Source: CAVUNY01 sp963843535 (lineage in GTDB: Bacteria > Chloroflexota > Anaerolineae > Anaerolineales > Anaerolineaceae). Taken from it: a stretch of DNA of 64,000 nt. Numbering within the stretch: the first letter of the stretch is position 1; each line of letters starts with the position of its first letter. The position numbers and the translations under genes are program-made. Positions 1 through 8,368 of the stretch are shown piece by piece. The notes beneath the pieces are model-generated. The model made no database searches and was not told where the DNA came from. It saw nothing but the letters and a program-made list of their open reading frames with translations. The stretch lies in assembly GCA_963843535.1 (NCBI GenBank), contig CAWJKU010000003.1, positions 186,001-250,000 on the forward strand, given 5' to 3'.

Positions 1-525
1 CAGCAGTTGTGCCACCGCGCGAAACGCACCCATCAAGGCAAATTTGTTGTTTGAGCTCCAACCAGCCATGATGATCGCCAATTCGCCCAGACCACCCACC
101 GCGATGATGTACAGTATGCCGACGTTCAGGTTAGACCCATACAGGGTGATCGTGAATGGGACCACCGCCCAGATCATGATCACAGCGCCCACCGACAATA
201 TCGGCGCCAGGTTAAAAACCAATTTGTCCGCGCCCTCCGGCGTGATAAATTCCTTGGTGAAGATCTTAAGCATATCGGCAAAGGGCTGGATGATGCCAAA
301 CGGTCCAACCCGGTTTGGCCCCAGGCGGTCTTGCACCCGGCCGCCGATTTTGCGCTCCACCCAAATCAAAAATATAGTCAAGATAAGCGCCGCCATCGCC
401 AATAGTAAAGCCCCCACGACATAGCTTATCAGCAAAACGAGGTCCTCTGAGAGTCCCCACCCTTTCAGCAGGCTGATGAACCAGAGGATCACGAATCCTA
501 TCGGGTCTGCCCAAAAGCTATTCAT
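1..525 (-). CDS. nuoH: NADH-quinone oxidoreductase subunit H (partial, 3' end beyond window)
   Basis: Membrane subunit of respiratory complex I that helps form the quinone-binding cavity. The reverse strand from the ATG at 525 gives about 175 residues, running off the left edge without a stop. The diagnostic cytoplasmic-loop motif ERKIGGRVQDRLGPNRVGP is present near residues 55-75, preceded by a hydrophobic first helix and followed by further transmembrane segments. A purine-rich ribosome binding site (GGAGGTCAA) precedes the ATG. It lies only 15 bp downstream of nuoA, so the two are very probably cotranscribed. Identification is secure; the C-terminal half is not in the window. Confidence 0.95.
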   Translation of the reverse strand, partial: MNSFWADPIGFVILWFISLLKGWGLSEDLVLLISYVVGALLLAMAALILTIFLIWVERKIGGRVQDRLGPNRVGPFGIIQPFADMLKIFTKEFITPEGADKLVFNLAPILSVGAVIMIWAVVPFTITLYGSNLNVGILYIIAVGGLGELAIIMAGWSSNNKFALMGAFRAVAQLL

Positions 526-540
526 CAAGTTGACCTCCTG

Positions 541-894
541 CTACCATTCCAGGGCGCCTTTCCGCCAGGCAAATATTACGCCGCTCAGTAAAATGATCAC
601 GAACAGGACCATCTCTAAAACAGCCCAGATCGTTTGCAGATGATATGCCACTGCCCAGGGGTAAAGAAAAATCGTCTCAACATCGAATACCAGGAAAATG
701 AGCGCATACACATAGTACTGCGCTTTAAATTGAACCCATGTTTCGCCCACAGTCTCTATGCCGCATTCATAAATCGAGTTTTTTATTGGAGCCGGCTTCT
801 TCGGGCCAAGTAAGCCGGCAATCACAATGGCTATACCTGGTATGAAGAGAGAAACAAGCATAAAGATGCCGATGTAGAGCAAATCGTTCTGCAT
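541..894 (-). CDS. nuoA: NADH-quinone oxidoreductase subunit A
   Basis: Small three-helix membrane subunit of complex I, 117 residues, the normal family length. The conserved loop with YECG (about residues 42-45) and the FDVETIFLYPWA motif (about 70-81) are both intact, and the ending is GALEW-like. An AGGAGA site sits just upstream of the ATG. The next gene downstream is nuoH rather than nuoB, so the complex I genes are not in the common A-to-N order. A possible -10 (TACAAT) lies about 60 bases upstream, but no convincing -35 goes with it. Confidence 0.96.
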   Translation of the reverse strand: MQNDLLYIGIFMLVSLFIPGIAIVIAGLLGPKKPAPIKNSIYECGIETVGETWVQFKAQYYVYALIFLVFDVETIFLYPWAVAYHLQTIWAVLEMVLFVIILLSGVIFAWRKGALEW

Positions 895-986
895 AGTCTC
901 TCCTTTAAGAGTGGAGTTGAGAGTAAATTAGATGAAAATAATATGAGAGTGTTATTGTATCATAAGTCACAAGCCATGCCTCACAA

Positions 987-1605
987 CTAACGCATGATTT
1001 TTATCCGCTTATTCGTATGGACGGACCTTACCTTTCGCAGCTGGAGCAGGAGAACAACCAGCCCAATTCCAACGATCCCTCCACCGATCCACCGCGCCTG
1101 GTCTAAAGGCAGGCCGATTACGCGGGTCAGCCCTAATTCCAGGGGATGAGCGAGCAGTACAGTGCGCGTCTCCCCTCCGCCAGGATCGGGTACGACCAAC
1201 GTCAGCCACAGCCTCCCCGTAAGAGGGTCCTCTTTCCCTGCTGTGACCAGCCAGCGAAAACTGATCGTTTGACCTGGCTGGTAAGGTACCTGGGTTACAG
1301 GCGCTGGAAATGTCTCAGCTCCAGGAAAATCCAGTCGGCCTTCAAGGATCGTGCCAGGTAAAAAATTTTTATTCGCGTTTTGCACCGGCAGCAGGGTCAT
1401 CCCGAACAAGACAGGCTCGCCTGCTGGAAGATCTCTGGGCAATCTCAATTGAACTGCTTGCTCTGCAATTCCGTTTGAAATAGATTGAGTCTGGTTATTA
1501 TTAAATTGGAGTGTCGTATCCGAATAATTCGGTGGGTAAGAGAGTCATTATAATAACAATTAAACCAGCTAACATTCCTGTCCCGCCGAGAATGGTTCGG
1601 ACCAT
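987..1605 (-). pseudogene. Signal-anchored surface protein of unknown function, reading frame broken once
   Basis: I do not recognise the family. An ATG at 1605, preceded by GCAGGAG, opens a hydrophobic signal-like stretch (residues 11-21) but reaches a stop at 1501-1503. A second frame, open from 1544 and with no canonical start before a TTG at 1448, continues with an Asn/Gln-rich start, about 120 residues resembling an extracytoplasmic beta domain, then one C-terminal transmembrane helix (IGGGIVGIGLVVLLLQLRK) and a basic tail. Skipping one base in the overlap (about 1505-1544) joins them into one sensible signal-domain-anchor protein of about 200 residues. The break could be a sequencing insertion, a decayed gene, or +1 recoding. 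It is separated from nuoA by about 90 bp. Confidence 0.55.
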
Positions 1606-1639
1606 TCGGAAAATTATATCACTCCTGCCGAAAATCAAA

Positions 1640-1669
1640 CCAGGGCATCGCAAAAATGCAATGCCCTGG
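1640..1669 (-). terminator. Intrinsic terminator after the SHOCT/DUF4097 operon
   Basis: A 13-bp stem (CCAGGGCATCGCA against TGCAATGCCCTGG, one mismatch, AAAA loop) is followed on the minus strand by TTTGATTTT. It sits 19 bp past the stop of the gene ending at 1688. Confidence 0.7.
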
Positions 1670-1687
1670 CCATTTAAATTGATGAGC

Positions 1688-2449
1688 TTATTTAGAACGC
1701 GGACCGTCTATCCAGATTTCAACCTGGTCGCCGTCCTCATCATCCACGAAAATATGCATTGGCCCGTCGCTGGCCACGGCTTGGTCTAGCTCATCCAGAA
1801 CGCCTTGCATATCTTTTCCACGAATCGGCCCCGCAAAATGACCAAAGCGGCGAATTCCCCAGCTGACAAGGCCGACCGGCAGTGGGAAACTGATGGTAAT
1901 TTCGCGCGGACCGGGCTTGTTCTTTTGGTTTACATGCAGGTGGAACCAGCGTGCTATGCGTACCTCCCAGCCTAACCACATCATCAACACGCCAATGATA
2001 AACGGGATAAAGGAAAGCCAGAATCCCCAGCTTAAGCCTGCGGCGCGATAACCCTCAACCATCCAGTTGACAGCTGCGACCAATAGCAACAAGCCGGGCA
2101 TAAAAATAATCAGCCACCAACCGCGCCAGAACGGCGGGCGCGGTTCCACCACCTCACTCTCCACCCTGGATTGCGCGACCTCCGCCTGAACCGGTTCGGG
2201 GGGCTGGCTGGCGATCACCGTGGATTCAACCAGTTTTGAGACTGGTGTCGATCTCTCAAGCACAGCTTCATTTTCGCCGGTAGATATTTCCTGCGGTTCA
2301 GGAGTATTGCCAGTCTCAATCAGGGGTTGAGAACCGTTTTTCGATTTTATGCGATCCAATGCAGCCAGCCAGCGAGACGCCTCTTCCAGGGTAATTTCGC
2401 CATTCTCAACTTGCTGCAGAATTTCAAGCCGTTGAGCCTTTATATCCAT
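1688..2449 (-). CDS. Membrane protein with N-terminal YvlB/LiaX-type SHOCT-like domain
   Basis: 253 residues. Residues 1-32 (QRLEILQQVENGEITLEEASRWL) match the short helical SHOCT-like domain found in YvlB/LiaX-type envelope-stress proteins. A low-complexity linker rich in Glu, Pro and Ser follows to about residue 108, then two hydrophobic segments (WWLIIFMPGLLLLVAAVNW and LSFIPFIIGVLMMWLGW). The C-terminal part is soluble and ends in an acidic segment (VDDEDGDQVEIWIDG). It lies 71 bp downstream of the DUF4097 protein on the same strand, whose C terminus carries the same kind of domain, so the two probably form one envelope-associated module. The exact function is unknown. Confidence 0.75.
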   Translation of the reverse strand: MDIKAQRLEILQQVENGEITLEEASRWLAALDRIKSKNGSQPLIETGNTPEPQEISTGENEAVLERSTPVSKLVESTVIASQPPEPVQAEVAQSRVESEVVEPRPPFWRGWWLIIFMPGLLLLVAAVNWMVEGYRAAGLSWGFWLSFIPFIIGVLMMWLGWEVRIARWFHLHVNQKNKPGPREITISFPLPVGLVSWGIRRFGHFAGPIRGKDMQGVLDELDQAVASDGPMHIFVDDEDGDQVEIWIDGPRSK

Positions 2450-2520
2450 AACACCCTCTATCCATAAATGCCTGGTAAAAATCCTGGCTGGGAAAGCAGC
2501 CCGCCAGCAAGATAACTGCT

Positions 2521-3690
2521 CTAGCCCTCCAGGGCGTCCAGTAATTTTTCAGCTTCTTCAGCCGTGATCTTTTTTTCCTGCAGCATCTTTAATATCAGCA
2601 GCTTTTCTTCTTCGCTGGCAGCCTGCTTCTTCTCTTCAACGCCGTGAACAGGGCCTGTCCACCGCCCAGGCTGGGGCGGAAACGGAGGAATGGGCGGAAC
2701 ATGTGGAAATCCGTGTTTTTCCAGACGGCGAGTTCGTTCTTCCAGCTTTTTCATCGCCTGCTGGATGCGAGAATCGGCCTGGCGCATAACAGAATCCATG
2801 TGGCGATTCATGCGGTCATTGAATTCGTCCGCCCGGAAGGCAAATCCTTCGTTATCTTCGCTGGAACGTCCGCTGCGCGACTCGTCGACCTCTTGCCAGT
2901 GCTTTTCAATATCCTCACGCAAATCATCGAAATCATCGATCTCGCTGGTATCATCTGAAACCCGGATATCACCCCCGGCGTCCACGCTGATTTTGCTGCT
3001 GCCGCTGCCAAAGGTCATCGTTGCCATGCGCTTCTCGATATTCTGGCTTTCCCCTGCCATATTGATCATGATGTCGTGACCCCGCGAGCGTAAATCTAAA
3101 GCGACATCCGCCTTAGCGGGAAGCACAACCAGCACATCCCCGCCAGCATCCAGGCGCACATTTTGACCGCTGATTTCTGCGATCGTGAAATTGATATCTC
3201 CTCCCGCTCGAATTTGCGCATCGCCGCCGATCATGTGGACATCAGCATCCCCGCCCACCCCCTCCAGCTTGAACGGTCCGGATAATTCCGCGCCGGTAAA
3301 GTCCGAACCAATCCGTTGGATAGATAAAACACCCTGGTTCGTCAAGATTTTACAATCGCCGCCCACCGACATAATTTCTGCCGTGCCGATATTTTGAATG
3401 GCCAAATCGCCGCCAATTCGCTGGACCTGTAAATGACCTTTCACCTGCTGGATATTCGCATCCCCGGAAACCCGCTCGATCACGACCGCGGCAACTTCAG
3501 GCACGACCAGGTCGAGATCTGACCGGCTTTGCACGTGAACCACATCTTCTACCTGGGTCAGTGCTGCTCCGCGGTGTTCATCGGTTAACGCTCGGATTTC
3601 CATCTGATCCGACCCCTGCAGATCGAGATCGGCATGTGTTTTTACAACAATCATGGTATGATCATTGACGTTAATCTTTTTATCTTCCAT
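2521..3690 (-). CDS. DUF4097-type adhesin-like repeat protein with C-terminal SHOCT-like domain
   Basis: 389 residues. The N-terminal ~230 residues are a succession of short beta repeats with alternating GGD and IGGD turns (for example VSGDANIQQVKGHLQVQRIGGDLAIQNIG), the right-handed beta architecture of DUF4097/bactofilin-like proteins. A charged, probably coiled-coil stretch (about 255-335) with a Pro-rich break follows. The C terminus (EEEKLLILKMLQEKKITAEEAEKLLDALEG) is a SHOCT-like domain like that of the downstream gene. There is no signal peptide, so it is probably cytoplasmic or membrane-recruited. Such pairs elsewhere work in cell-envelope stress (LiaX-type); that role here is inference. 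A good promoter lies at 3778-3805. Confidence 0.78.
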   Translation of the reverse strand: MEDKKINVNDHTMIVVKTHADLDLQGSDQMEIRALTDEHRGAALTQVEDVVHVQSRSDLDLVVPEVAAVVIERVSGDANIQQVKGHLQVQRIGGDLAIQNIGTAEIMSVGGDCKILTNQGVLSIQRIGSDFTGAELSGPFKLEGVGGDADVHMIGGDAQIRAGGDINFTIAEISGQNVRLDAGGDVLVVLPAKADVALDLRSRGHDIMINMAGESQNIEKRMATMTFGSGSSKISVDAGGDIRVSDDTSEIDDFDDLREDIEKHWQEVDESRSGRSSEDNEGFAFRADEFNDRMNRHMDSVMRQADSRIQQAMKKLEERTRRLEKHGFPHVPPIPPFPPQPGRWTGPVHGVEEKKQAASEEEKLLILKMLQEKKITAEEAEKLLDALEG

Positions 3691-3777
3691 GGCATCACTC
3701 CTAAAAATTCCTCCTCAGGGAGCTGCCGCTCGCCTGAATGAGTGGCAAAATATTGGCTTTCCGTGATAATTATCCAT

Positions 3778-3805
3778 ATCATAGCACGGTTTTTAAGATT
3801 GTCAA
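3778..3805 (-). promoter_or_regulatory. Sigma-70-type promoter of the DUF4097/SHOCT operon
   Basis: On the minus strand TTGACA (3805-3800), a 16-bp spacer and TATGAT (3783-3778), about 90 bp before the start at 3690. It lies in the spacer shared with the divergent tnaA. Confidence 0.65.
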
Positions 3806-3903
3806 GATATACTTCAATAATTCGAAAGACAATATTGAATTTTCTTATTTTCTTTGAAATATTCTTGATGACACACCATCTGATTTGACCCCTGGAGATG
3901 CCT

Positions 3904-5280
3904 ATGCAGCCTTATCCGCCTGAACCATTTCGTATCAAGATGGTCGAACCCATCCGCTTGATTTCGCCCGAAGAACGCCGTTCGGCCATGACAGCCGCGG
4001 GATATAATTTGTTTTCTCTTCGTGCTGAAGATGTGTATATCGATCTGCTCACCGATTCTGGCACGGGCGCGATGAGCCACCACCAATGGGCAGCCATAAT
4101 GGAAGGCGACGAGTCATATGCCGGTGCCCGGTCCTTTTTCCGCCTATCCGAAGCCGTGCAGCAGATCACCGGCTTTGAGCATTTCGTGCCCACCCACCAG
4201 GGACGGGCAGCAGAAAATATCCTAACAGCAATCCTGGTGCGGCCGGGCAATTACATCCCATCTAATATGCATTTCGATACCACAGATGCGAACATTCGGG
4301 CGCGGGGCGGGCGGCCAACCAACCTGGTGATCGACGAAGCATTCAACCCTACCAACCGCCACCCTTTCAAGGGGAATATGGACCTTGAGAAGCTGCGCAG
4401 CTTCATCCACAAAGTGGGTCCTGGTAATATCCCATTTGGCACGATCACCGTGACGAATAATGCCGGCGGTGGGCAGCCGGTTTCAATGGAAAATATCCGC
4501 GGAGTTGCCAAAATTTATAAAGAATTTGGCATTCCGTTTTTTATCGATTGCTGCCGCTACGCAGAAAACGCCTACTTCATCAAGCAGCGCGAACCTGGCT
4601 ATGCGCAGAAGACCACTCTTGAGATTGCCCGTGAAATGTTTTCCCTGGCAGACGGCGCTTTTATGAGCGCAAAGAAAGACGCGCTGGTCAATATCGGCGG
4701 TTTTCTGGCGATGCGCGACCCGGACCTGTACCAACAGGTCTGCAATGAGCTCATCTTGCGCGAAGGCTTTCCCACCTACGGCGGGCTCGCCGGGCGCGAT
4801 TTGGATGCAATGGCGACTGGTCTGTGGGAAGGGCTGGATGAAAGATACCTCGCTTACCGCCTCGGTCAAACTTCTTACCTGGCAGACCGTTTGATCGATG
4901 CCGGGGTGCCGATCATCGAACCTGCCGGGGGGCATGCCATTTATGTCGACGCCGGGCGAATGCTGCCGCATATCCCCCATGAAGAATTCCCGGGGCAGGC
5001 CCTCACTGCGGCGCTGTACCTGGCAGGGGCCGTGCGCGGGGTGGAGATCGGCTCAGTTATGTTCGCCCATTCAGACCCTGATACCGGAAAAATGGTTTAT
5101 CCCCAGCTTGAGCTGGTTCGCCTGGCAATTCCCCGCCGCGTCTATACGCAGGCCCATATAGATTACGTCGCCGACACCCTGATTGGCCTGCTGGGAAAGG
5201 CGGAACAGCTGCGCGGCTACCGGATCACCTATTCTCCCCCCTTGCTGCGCCATTTTACCGCTCGTTTTGAACCGCTGTAA
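3904..5280 (+). CDS. tnaA: Tryptophanase (L-tryptophan indole-lyase)
   Basis: PLP-dependent beta-eliminating lyase that splits tryptophan into indole, pyruvate and ammonia. The start at 3904 leaves GGAG six bases away; the ATG at 3898 abuts it. Family blocks are clear: EPFRIKMVEPI, the IDLLTDSGTGAM active-site stretch, PTHQGRAAEN, and MSAKKDALVN with the Schiff-base lysine. Two positions separate it from tyrosine phenol-lyase: Asp in NMHFDTT, where TPL has Thr124, and Ile in GVEIGS, where TPL has Arg381. Both read as tryptophanase. No Trp-containing tnaC-like leader peptide is visible upstream, so regulation differs from E. coli. A TPL activity cannot be fully excluded. Confidence 0.88.
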   Translation: MQPYPPEPFRIKMVEPIRLISPEERRSAMTAAGYNLFSLRAEDVYIDLLTDSGTGAMSHHQWAAIMEGDESYAGARSFFRLSEAVQQITGFEHFVPTHQGRAAENILTAILVRPGNYIPSNMHFDTTDANIRARGGRPTNLVIDEAFNPTNRHPFKGNMDLEKLRSFIHKVGPGNIPFGTITVTNNAGGGQPVSMENIRGVAKIYKEFGIPFFIDCCRYAENAYFIKQREPGYAQKTTLEIAREMFSLADGAFMSAKKDALVNIGGFLAMRDPDLYQQVCNELILREGFPTYGGLAGRDLDAMATGLWEGLDERYLAYRLGQTSYLADRLIDAGVPIIEPAGGHAIYVDAGRMLPHIPHEEFPGQALTAALYLAGAVRGVEIGSVMFAHSDPDTGKMVYPQLELVRLAIPRRVYTQAHIDYVADTLIGLLGKAEQLRGYRITYSPPLLRHFTARFEPL

Positions 5281-5298
5281 TCATCTTATGATTCTTGG

Positions 5299-5341
5299 GG
5301 AGTATTCTTGAAAATTGCTTCGCAATTTTCAAAAATACTCC
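5299..5341. repeat. Perfect-looking palindromic hairpin downstream of tnaA
   Basis: GGAGTATT(5299-5306) and TTGAAAATTGC(5308-5318) pair with GCAATTTTCAA(5322-5332) and AATACTCC(5334-5341): a 19-bp stem with a single mismatch and a TTC loop. No T-run follows on either strand, so it is not a standard terminator. It is followed by a GC-rich stretch (5345-5410) with several short self-complementary blocks. It may be a REP-like element or an mRNA-stabilising 3' structure. Confidence 0.6.
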
Positions 5342-5439
5342 AACCATCATGTTGCGTAGCCCGCGCCGGCCCTTGCCCGCGTAGTGCGCCTGGGCGCAGG
5401 GGCGCGACCAACTTTTTACAGGCCGAAAATATTATACAA

Positions 5440-5480
5440 AGACGCCCCCTGGGTTTGCATGTCCAGGGGGCGTCTTTTTT
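5440..5480 (+). terminator. Intrinsic terminator after tnaA
   Basis: A 12-bp perfect GC-rich stem (GACGCCCCCTGG at 5441-5452 with CCAGGGGGCGTC at 5463-5474) followed by six T on the plus strand. It lies 14 bp from the end of the convergent mazG and may serve both genes weakly. Confidence 0.88.
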
Positions 5481-5493
5481 ACTGCTTCTCAGC

Positions 5494-6939
5494 TCATTGG
5501 CTTCGCCATAGATCGTCCAGATTGTCCGGTTTCAATTCGCTGACCGGGCGGTTTTGTCCATGCGCCTGTACTTCCAGATCCGCAAAACGCTTCCGGTAGC
5601 GCAAAATCGCTTCGCGCAGCACGCTTTCCGCGTCCACCTGATTCCATCGCGCCAGGGCTGCCGCTGCGAATAACAGCGATCCAATTTCCTGCTGCAGTCC
5701 AGCCGGATCAAGCTTACTTTTCAATGCGTCCACACATTGGGCCAGGTCAGCCCATACCTCTCCGGCTCCGGCCCAATCATACCCAACCCGAGCAGCGCGG
5801 TCCTGGATTTGCTGAGCCTGAGCCAGTGCCGGAAATTCTCTGGGAACACCGTCCAGCAATCCGCGGTATTTCTGATCACCGTTATCCTTCTTTTCAACCG
5901 CCTTAAGCTTTTCCCAGTTAACCAATACCCCTTTGACCCCATCGACCTGCACATCGCCAAATACGTGCGGGTGGCGGCGCACCAATTTTTGCGCGATCCC
6001 CTGCAGGATGTCTGCCATGGTGAACTCCCCATCTTCGCTGCCAATCTGGGCGTGAAGCACTATTTGCAGGAGTAAATCGCCAAACTCTTCACGCATCCCT
6101 TCTGGATCTTCGCTGTCCAATACCGCCAGCGTCTCATAGGTCTCTTCCAGCAGATATTTGCGCAGGGTCAAATGAGTTTGTTCACGATCCCAGGGGCACC
6201 CGTCCGGAGCGCGCAGCCGGGCGATAATTTCCTGAAAATTCTCAAATGAAGCATCCACCGCTAAAGGCGGCACATACAGGGCGGTCAGCAAGCCAATCTC
6301 AGGACTGCGGTCGATCTCAAACAGCTCAATTTCCTCAATTTTCTGCCGGTTCGTCCCCGCCGAATGCACCAATTTCACCGGATGGTGGTCTGGATAAACG
6401 GTATTCAACGTCAGCTTGACATTGGAGGCGATCTCGCGCGAATAGATTTGCGCCACCAGCACAGGCTGCGAGGGTGGGAACTGCGGCGTGAGGGTTGAAG
6501 CCAGGGTCAAAGCATCGACCAACCCCAGGTTGGGAAATGGATCCAATTCTAACGCTGAAAATACCGGCTCAAGGAAACTCAGCCCCTCGATGACCCGCAC
6601 TGGAATCCCTTCAATTTTTGCCCTACGAACAATTTCTGGGCTGGTAGCTTCAGCCACGAATGGATGCCCGGGAACGGCATAAGTCACCCCATCTTCCCCG
6701 CGGCCTGATTCAAGCACCTTCTCCACGATTTCCGCATAAACGCTTTCAAAATCGTCGCCTTGTTCATATAAATCGTCGAATGAATTAACCTTTAGCGTGG
6801 TAGGGAGTGCGCTCACCACTGGGTGCTGCCGGGTGCGCAGCCACACTTCGCCGCACATTGACAGCCAATCCCAGGCTTGGCGGGTTAATTGCTCGGGCGC
6901 GCCTGGACCCAGACCGACAATAACAATTCCTTTTGCCAT
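5494..6939 (-). CDS. mazG: MazG nucleoside triphosphate pyrophosphohydrolase with N-terminal tetrapyrrole-methylase domain (YabN type)
   Basis: 481 residues, matching the YabN two-domain length. Residues 1-~220 are a SAM-dependent tetrapyrrole methylase-like fold (GIVIVGLGPGAPEQL at the N terminus, YAVPGHPFVAE near 115). Residues ~255-480 are a MazG domain with the start motif RLRAPDGCPWDREQTH, the metal-binding EETYE and the EEFGDLLLQ helix. The MazG part hydrolyses NTPs to NMP and PPi and removes damaged nucleotides; the function of the methylase part is unclear. The start at 6939 has a GAAAGGAT site; longer readings to 7104 lack support. It is divergent from the DUF302 gene. Confidence 0.92.
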   Translation of the reverse strand: MAKGIVIVGLGPGAPEQLTRQAWDWLSMCGEVWLRTRQHPVVSALPTTLKVNSFDDLYEQGDDFESVYAEIVEKVLESGRGEDGVTYAVPGHPFVAEATSPEIVRRAKIEGIPVRVIEGLSFLEPVFSALELDPFPNLGLVDALTLASTLTPQFPPSQPVLVAQIYSREIASNVKLTLNTVYPDHHPVKLVHSAGTNRQKIEEIELFEIDRSPEIGLLTALYVPPLAVDASFENFQEIIARLRAPDGCPWDREQTHLTLRKYLLEETYETLAVLDSEDPEGMREEFGDLLLQIVLHAQIGSEDGEFTMADILQGIAQKLVRRHPHVFGDVQVDGVKGVLVNWEKLKAVEKKDNGDQKYRGLLDGVPREFPALAQAQQIQDRAARVGYDWAGAGEVWADLAQCVDALKSKLDPAGLQQEIGSLLFAAAALARWNQVDAESVLREAILRYRKRFADLEVQAHGQNRPVSELKPDNLDDLWRSQ

Positions 6940-7019
6940 AAGTATCCTTTCAGTAAAAACCGCATCTAATTTTAACAGAGAAACAAGTTCAAATCCATTG
7001 ATATGAAAGGTCTTATCGC

Positions 7020-7424
7020 ATGAATCCGCAGCTCGGTTTTGAAGTCGAACTAAATCAATCTTTTGATCAGGCCATTGACACTGTGACCGCAGCATTAAAA
7101 ACACAAGGTTTTGGCGTATTAACCCGGATCGATGTACAGGCGACCCTCAAAGAAAAGATAAACGCCGATTTCCGCCCTTATGTCATCCTGGGTGCTTGCA
7201 ACCCCTCATTGGCTCACCAGGCATTGAGCACTGATCCTCGGATTGGTCTGCTCCTGCCGTGCAATGTCACCGTTGAAGCGGTTGATAACCGCCGCAGCCT
7301 GGTTCGTTTGACCGATCCCGGCGCAATGGTCAACCTATCTGAGAAAGCCAACGAAATGCAAGAGCTTGCCAGCCTCGGTCATCAGAAAATGGCTGCCGTC
7401 GCCGCCGTTTTACAGGCGATCTAA
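7020..7424 (+). CDS. DUF302 family protein
   Basis: 134 residues. The pattern FDQAIDTVTAALKTQGFGVLTRIDVQATLKEKI, YVILGACNPSLAHQAL and LLLPCNVTV is characteristic of DUF302 proteins, small soluble alpha/beta proteins of unsettled function. Conserved Cys residues (GACN and LPCN) are present. A GAAAGG site lies about 10 bases before the ATG. It is divergent from mazG, and the intergenic space of 80 bp must hold both promoters. A strong terminator follows. Confidence 0.85.
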   Translation: MNPQLGFEVELNQSFDQAIDTVTAALKTQGFGVLTRIDVQATLKEKINADFRPYVILGACNPSLAHQALSTDPRIGLLLPCNVTVEAVDNRRSLVRLTDPGAMVNLSEKANEMQELASLGHQKMAAVAAVLQAI

Positions 7425-7431
7425 TCAAACA

Positions 7432-7463
7432 CGAGTTTCCCACTCGAAAGAGCCGGAAACTCG
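7432..7463 (-). terminator. Hairpin downstream of rpsI
   Basis: A 9-bp stem (CGAGTTTCC at 7432-7440, GGAAACTCG at 7455-7463), with TGTTTGATT following on the minus strand. Likely the terminator of the long ribosomal transcript. Confidence 0.55.
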
Positions 7464-7476
7464 CATTTATTTCAGG

Positions 7477-7497
7477 AGCGGCTATCGCCGCTTTTTT
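7477..7497 (+). terminator. Intrinsic terminator of the DUF302 gene
   Basis: The stem AGCGGC (7477-7482), TATC loop and GCCGCT (7487-7492) are followed by a run of six T. It lies 53 bp past the stop at 7424. Confidence 0.85.
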
Positions 7498-7504
7498 GTT
7501 TAGT

Positions 7505-7900
7505 TTAACGCTTGGTATAGGTCGGGGCCTTGCGGGCGCGCTTGAGACCTGGCTTCTTGCGCTCTTTGATCCGAGGATCGCGGGTCAGCAAACCAGCTTT
7601 GCGCAGCAAAGAAACGAAATCTATATTCATTTTTACCAAAGCGCGGGCCAGGCCAAGCTTCACTGAATCAGTCTGGCCTGTAATTCCACCACCGTTCACC
7701 TTGACGGTGACGTCAAAAGTGTTGGCTTCCTGGTTGGTGGTGTTGAAAACCGATAAAATCTCTTCTTTATCTCCCAGACGAGGGAAAAAATCTTCGATCG
7801 GTTTGTCGTTGACGGTAAATTTACCCGTTCCGCTCATCAAGCGAACACGCGCTGTGGCTTCCTTGCGTCGGCCAATTCCTTCAAAATATTGAACAGACAT
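7505..7900 (-). CDS. rpsI: Ribosomal protein uS9
   Basis: 131 residues of the usual length, with the N-terminal GIGRRKEATARVRL, the central VKVNGGGITGQ segment and the C-terminal Arg/Lys tail ending in TKR that reaches the ribosomal P site. Last gene of the minus-strand ribosomal array, 14 bp after rplM. Confidence 0.97.
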   Translation of the reverse strand: MSVQYFEGIGRRKEATARVRLMSGTGKFTVNDKPIEDFFPRLGDKEEILSVFNTTNQEANTFDVTVKVNGGGITGQTDSVKLGLARALVKMNIDFVSLLRKAGLLTRDPRIKERKKPGLKRARKAPTYTKR

Positions 7901-7914
7901 ATTTCCTCTGCTCC

Positions 7915-8340
7915 TTAAGCAACCGGTTTAGGGTTCTGAGCTGCATGCGGATGTTCGCTGCCGCTGTAGACCTTCAGCTTCTTAATCAGCTGGCGGCCTA
8001 TTTTATTGTGAGGCAGCATGCCCCACACTGCATGCCGGAGTACGCGGTCCGGGCGATTCCGGATCTGGTCGCGTAAACTCACGGTCTTTAAACCACCAGG
8101 ATAATTCGAATGATGATAATAGAATTTCGTATCCATTCGCTTATTGGTCAGCTTCAACCGGTTGGAGTTGATGACAACTACAAAATCACCGGTGTCGACG
8201 CCTGGGGTATAGATAGGCTTATGTTTTCCTTGCAAATAGGCGGCAACGATCGTCGCCATGCGGCCTAAACCCTGCCCATCCGCATCAACTAAAATCCATC
8301 CCGATTCAACTTTGCCTTTTGGGACGTACGTTTTTTCCAC
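7915..8340 (-). CDS. rplM: Ribosomal protein uL13
   Basis: 141 residues. Typical W-V-DADGQGLGRMATIVA start, then HKPIYTPGVDTGDFVVVINS, KFYYHHSNYPGG and the basic LPHNKIGRQLIKKLKVYSGSEHPH C terminus. It lies 14 bp before rpsI, in the standard rplM-rpsI order, and 28 bp after truA. Confidence 0.97.
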   Translation of the reverse strand: MEKTYVPKGKVESGWILVDADGQGLGRMATIVAAYLQGKHKPIYTPGVDTGDFVVVINSNRLKLTNKRMDTKFYYHHSNYPGGLKTVSLRDQIRNRPDRVLRHAVWGMLPHNKIGRQLIKKLKVYSGSEHPHAAQNPKPVA

Positions 8341-8368
8341 TTTCTTACTCCTATCGACAGATAGTCCC

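Noticed and set aside
3691..3897. A tnaC-like leader peptide before tnaA
   Set aside because: The only plus-strand frame here (from the ATG near 3739) has no Trp codon or Pro-stall sequence and no transcription-termination structure.
4483..4980. 165-codon minus-strand frame inside tnaA
   Set aside because: Antisense shadow of a well conserved enzyme, with no motif or ribosome binding site.
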